Part shown: positions 60,201 through 64,000 of the stretch, one piece after another
Position numbering within the stretch: the first letter of the stretch is position 1
How the letters are laid out: each line of letters begins with the position of its first letter
Assembly: GCF_025698545.1 (NCBI RefSeq)
Contig: NC_068576.1
Coordinates: 54,036,390-54,100,389 of the forward strand
Direction of reading: 5' to 3'
DNA: 64,000 nt
Source of the DNA: Gossypium raimondii
Taxonomy: Eukaryota; Streptophyta; Magnoliopsida; Malvales; Malvaceae
Made by a program: the position numbers and the translations under genes
The notes under the pieces: generated by a model
What the model was told of the DNA's origin: nothing
The model's database searches: none
The model's input: only the letters and a program-made list of their open reading frames with translations

Positions 60201-60952
60201 AAAATCATAGCACTTAGCTGAGTGGCAATGGCAGGGGCACTAAGGGGCTCCGCACTTTGCACATAGCAATCTAGCAGAGCTTTTGTAGGCCCCAAGCCCT
60301 GCCGCAAGGAAACAAAATGAATCTCATTGGCTACTTCACAACAACGTAGAAAATTTTAAAGGATGCATCGGCATCCTCACCCTCCATGACTTCTCGAGTT
60401 CCAATACCTGGTTAGACCAAAAGCCAAAGAACATATAATATTGTTCATTAGAGAGTCTCCTCCATGACTAAAAAAGATGGATATAATATGATGGGATCTT
60501 TGCCATTGTTCCTTCCTGTGAGAAAAGCAAAGCAAATCTCTTTTTTCACTGTTTTGGTCTCCACTTTCCCACTTCTCTGACCACTAAAGACACCATTTAG
60601 ACCTGACTTTGGGTCCCATAATTGGCAAGTGCAAATAAAAAAGGTACCCACATTATCAAAAACTGAGTTCCAAATTGTTCAACTTCAAGGAGATAAAAAA
60701 GAAACATGGAAAATTTTGGTGATAATGATGGAGCCTTGATATCATACAAAGATCTGATTCTTACTTTCACTTTCACAGAAAGAGGAGCTTTACATACAGT
60801 AGGGGATAATAGACTAGAGAACAACGATGACTAGCTTATGCCTATGGCTAATTAGTAAAAGGATTAAAAAAAAAACAAATATTTACAGAGATAATCGATC
60901 CATTCATTAATGAAGGACAAATTTTTCCCGCTTTTTTCTCTCTTCCCAGTGT
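57269..60952. other. AT-rich spacer between convergent LEA_2 and MAKR genes
   Basis: Both genes end here, so their 3' UTRs lie at the two edges. Between them I see no convincing coding sequence; frames on the minus strand at 60020-60307 and 60448-60824 lack recognisable domains and partly overlap the likely MAKR 3' flank. A GA-rich microsatellite is at about 59759-59776. Confidence 0.5.
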
Positions 60953-62334
60953 TCATGCTTTGGCTTCATCTGGTGATGAGTTTCTTGACAAATTAATTGA
61001 TTTTTCATGGGATGGGTCACTTACAGACCTTGGCAAAACAGAAGACTCTGAAGAATCTATGGCAGAAAAAATGAAAAATATATATTAAAATTCATTATCA
61101 AATAGAACTAACATCGATGAGGTTTTAAATGAAATTATATACCTTGACAGCCATTGAAGGATCTCTTGCAATGTAGGATGGCGCTTTGGATTCCATCTTG
61201 CTGTTGCAATAGAGAATCATCTCTCCTCTTAGACAAAGTTGGCGCCGGAGGGGAAGCCGCCACGGCGGAGGAAGCCGATCTACTCTTTCCCAAATGCTTG
61301 CAAACCACCCTAAGTCCAGCCGGAATGTTCACCTGCTTGAGGTTCTTCCCACCCTCTGCCTCCACCTGTCCCTTCTCCACCGTCGTTGCCTTACCGGAAG
61401 CCGGTTTCTGAGCAGCCGTGGACGGTGGTGTTGCAGCAGGTTTCAAAGAACCCAAGCTCAACTGCCCTGAAAACTTCAACTTCTCGCCGTACCTTCGTGA
61501 AACCCGAACGTAAAGCGGCTTAACTTTCTTCAAGTACTTTTGCATGACGTCTTTGGTGAATTTCTTTTCATCGGAAACAGAGTCTTCAGAACTCTGCTGT
61601 TTCTGCGACTTGCTGTTGTCTCTGGAGAACAAAGACATTATAGGAACCTCTTCAACCTTAAATTTCACTGTGAAAAGCTTGTTCTTGTTGTTGTTTTCTT
61701 CTTGGGTTGTTTCTTGTTTTTTTGTAGTCGTGGGGACTGAAACAGGTCCATTAGCTGAACCCGACTCTGTTTTTTCAGTTGAGTTGAGCTTCGATTTCTT
61801 GAACCTTAACAAGAAAACTCGAAACTTGGTGGCCGATTTCAACAATGAAACTGGGAATTGAGGAGGCTTCGATTCCAAACAAGAGTTTGCTTCAATGGGT
61901 ACCAGCCTTCCTTTAAAGAACAAATCATCTGAAGGAGATAGAGTTAAGTTTGGATCACAAGGGTCGCTGCTTGAACCAGAGGAGAGTGTAAAATTGAACT
62001 CTCTATCATCACCATCAGAGCTTCCATCATCAGATTTTGCATCGTCACCATCACTTTGTTCCTCACTTTCATCACCTTCAATATTACCATCTTCATCTTC
62101 TTCCTTCTTCTCTTCATTCCCCTCTGTTTCGTCCTCATCAGGAACCGCAAACTCCAAGTCAAAGAAAGGGCCATCATCGTCGTCATCATCATCCGTATCC
62201 ACCACCTGACGAGTACTCACCGCCGTCACAATCGTAGTCGTGCCGCCGGCTGTGGCTGCAGAACGTGCATTAACACAACCATTACTACCACCACCACCCC
62301 CTCTCCAATACTTAAGCAAGCTAAAAGCTTCCAT
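60953..62334 (-). CDS. Membrane-associated kinase regulator (MAKR2-like)
   Basis: Two exons on the minus strand, 62334-61143 and 61056-60953, with a GT-AG intron in phase 1; 431 codons plus stop. The N-terminus MEAFSLLKYWRGGGG is a MAKR family signature, so I start at this ATG; a frame extending 19 codons further upstream has no support. Then come an acidic region (DDDDDDD, EDEDGNIEGDESEEQSDGDD), a SLLKSATKFRVFLLRFKKSK basic block that in this family binds the plasma membrane, a KKVKPLYVRVSRRYGEKLKF block, and the C-terminal DDSLLQQQDGIQSAILHCKR motif, which in the relative BKI1 contacts receptor kinases. Exon 2 ends the protein with SSVLPRSVSDPSHEKS. MAKR proteins modulate LRR receptor-kinase signalling (brassinosteroid, CLE and auxin responses). 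Which receptor this one serves cannot be told from sequence. Confidence 0.92.
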
Positions 62335-64000
62335 TGTTGGGAGAGCCAGAATAGAGAAAAAAACACACAAAGTTTGAATCTTTGATAACAAAAGAAAGAA
62401 AGGAAAAAAAAAAAGGGTTGTCTCTGAAGTGAGATAAAAGTAAACAGGAAGCTTTAGTGTTAATGGGGAAGTACTGAAAATGGTGTTAAAGGTTGAGAAA
62501 GAGAGAGAAAATAAAAGAGGGAGAGCATTGCCTTTATTTTGTAATGTATTGTATACGTGGTTGCAGCAACCAACAGGTCAGTCATGTGAGAAAGCAGAGC
62601 AGTCTGAAATTTAGACAGAAACAGAAGGCAGAGTTAAAAGACAAAAAAGGTAAGGGAAGTGTGTGTGTGTACGATTGTATACACACACTGTTCGTACTAG
62701 TATTAATACAGTGTAAGTGAGTAATTATTACTGTATTTTTGCAGGGAATTAGTTGAGGAAGGTAAGTTCACGTCAGTATTAATATTCATTTGTTACCATC
62801 ATAATTTTCAAACCTGGAATCATTATGGTAATCATGTGGTTTATGATGTTATTATTCCTCGAAAATATATGAACGCATCTTTAATGAGAAATCACTTTTA
62901 TTAGTTTTTGTGGACTTCTTTTTGTTGATAAAGCATATTTAATGTTATAATTGCATATTATCTCTATTTGGTGCCCTCTGATCCTATGTTAATTAGGGCA
63001 CCGACAAAGAAGCTCATTGGGTTCTAATTTAGCAGGCTAATTACTATACACCATAATTATTGATCTTGTTTCATGAAATTTTACTCAAGAAAAAAGGGGA
63101 GAAAAAGTGAAAGACCAAGGGCAAGGAGCATCAAGGCACAGTTTTAAGGGGAAAATTAAAAAGGGATAAAGTATTATTTAGCACTTAAATTTGGTAACTC
63201 TTTTCACATTAATCCTTAGTTTTTTTTTTCTTTCGTTAGTTTTAAAACTTGGTAAATTTTCTTATTTTGGTAACTAAACTTGAATTCCGTCAAGATATGG
63301 TAACATAACACTTTGAGATTATATCATATAATTACCTAAAATTTTTAAATATTTTTTTACTAATTTTCAATATATATTTTTTAATATTTTCAAGTACTAA
63401 CGTCACACAATATCGGGGTGCCACATTACCACAATCCAAGTTTAGAGATCAAATTTTAAAAAGTTGCTAAGTTTCAAGACTAATGTGACCTAAAAAATTT
63501 AAGAACCAAATTGAAAAAAGTTACTAAATTAAGGACTAAATGTTAATTTATCCTAAATTTGAGAGAGAGAGAACCCTAAAAAGGAAAGGTGATTTTGATT
63601 CTCGAAGCTATCACCGACTATTGCCTCCACTGAGCTTATCACCTAGAATCCTCAATAAAGAAGTACCTATTTTCGACGTCAAGTATAAATATCGTAAATT
63701 TTAATTATTTTAAATTAAGTATGGAGGTGTGGAAAGTTAATCCGATTACCAGATGTTAGAAGAAGAAGAAGATGAATATGATAATACAAATTTAAACATG
63801 TTGTTTAAAACGATATATATGGGACATGCAAGTACTGTAATCGATTGAATAATGGACTGAATCCGAGGGGTCCAAACCCCTGCAAGCAGCAGAAGCAAAA
63901 AACCCTAACTGTCATTTTACTCGAGTAGTAAAAAAAATTCACGTGGGTGACTAACATGCATGTAGGGGACCTTCCCATACTCCACCTCCGTTTATCCTAA
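62335..64000. other. 5' flank of MAKR and right-edge spacer
   Basis: 62335-62540 is purine-rich on the + strand and probably contains the MAKR 5' UTR (minus strand). A (GT)n/(CA)n stretch lies at about 62659-62687. At 63175-63555 there is a weak foldback with TTTGGTAACTCTTTTCACATTAA and TAATGTGACCTAAAAAATTT-like arms. No coding sequence to the window end. Confidence 0.5.

Noticed and set aside
60020-60824. Three minus-strand frames downstream of the MAKR stop
   Set aside because: No recognisable domain and no splice pattern linking them; more likely 3' flank of MAKR or spacer.
61895-62385. Ser-, His- and Thr-rich frames antisense to MAKR
   Set aside because: Shadows of the acidic Asp/Glu codon runs of the MAKR gene.
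1-64000. CRISPR arrays, bacterial operons, tRNA or rRNA genes
   Set aside because: The DNA is plant nuclear; the short tandem arrays at 46105 and 49527 lie within LTRs and have variable spacing, not CRISPR structure. I saw no cloverleaf tRNA or rRNA sequence by eye, though a covariance-model scan would be decisive.

Overview
This is nuclear DNA of a dicot plant. Genes are split by many GT-AG introns, are separated by long AT-rich spacers, and lie among LTR retrotransposons, solo LTRs and hairpin (foldback) elements. The gene set and the look of the repeats suggest Malvaceae, probably Gossypium (cotton). That species call is inference; nothing in the window proves it.

Layout. (1) 1-1090, minus: 5' half of a DDA1-like gene, running off the left edge. 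(2) 3084-5995, plus: an 11-exon G-patch protein with a LYAR-type C-terminal winged helix, divergent from DDA1; the shared upstream region holds two hairpin elements. (3) 6.0-11.3 kb: spacer with a Tourist-like MITE and two further repeats. (4) 11377-12454, plus: a group IIe WRKY gene. (5) 13855-15920, minus: a secreted GH9 endo-1,4-beta-glucanase. (6) 16-27.9 kb: gene-poor, with a decayed Ty1/copia pol and LTR (18.5-20.4 kb), a second copy of a dispersed repeat, and a plant-mobile-domain remnant. (7) 27929-34568, plus: a complete RBOHF NADPH oxidase with 14 exons. (8) 37.2-40.05 kb: a 2.37-kb solo LTR with perfect target-site duplication, inserted in an older LTR-like repeat. (9) 40805-41453, plus: a LEA_2/NHL gene with one frameshift. 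(10) 42629-53542: a Ty1/copia element with nearly identical LTRs but broken coding sequence, hosting two related LTR-like insertions. (11) 54177-55281: a 1.1-kb foldback element with an internal 348-bp duplication. (12) 56591-57268, plus: an intact LEA_2/NHL gene. (13) 60953-62334, minus: a membrane-associated kinase regulator (MAKR) gene.

The genes do not form one pathway. Several are linked by theme (WRKY IIe, RBOHF and NHL/LEA_2 in defence or reactive oxygen signalling; DDA1 in ubiquitin and ABA signalling; MAKR in receptor-kinase signalling), but plant neighbours are seldom co-functional and I do not claim a cluster. I found no undescribed biological system. The most informative structures are the nested retrotransposons, whose target-site duplications give the order of events, and three genes with unusual states: a diverged DDA1 exon, a frameshifted LEA_2 gene, and a possible early-stop isoform of the G-patch gene.
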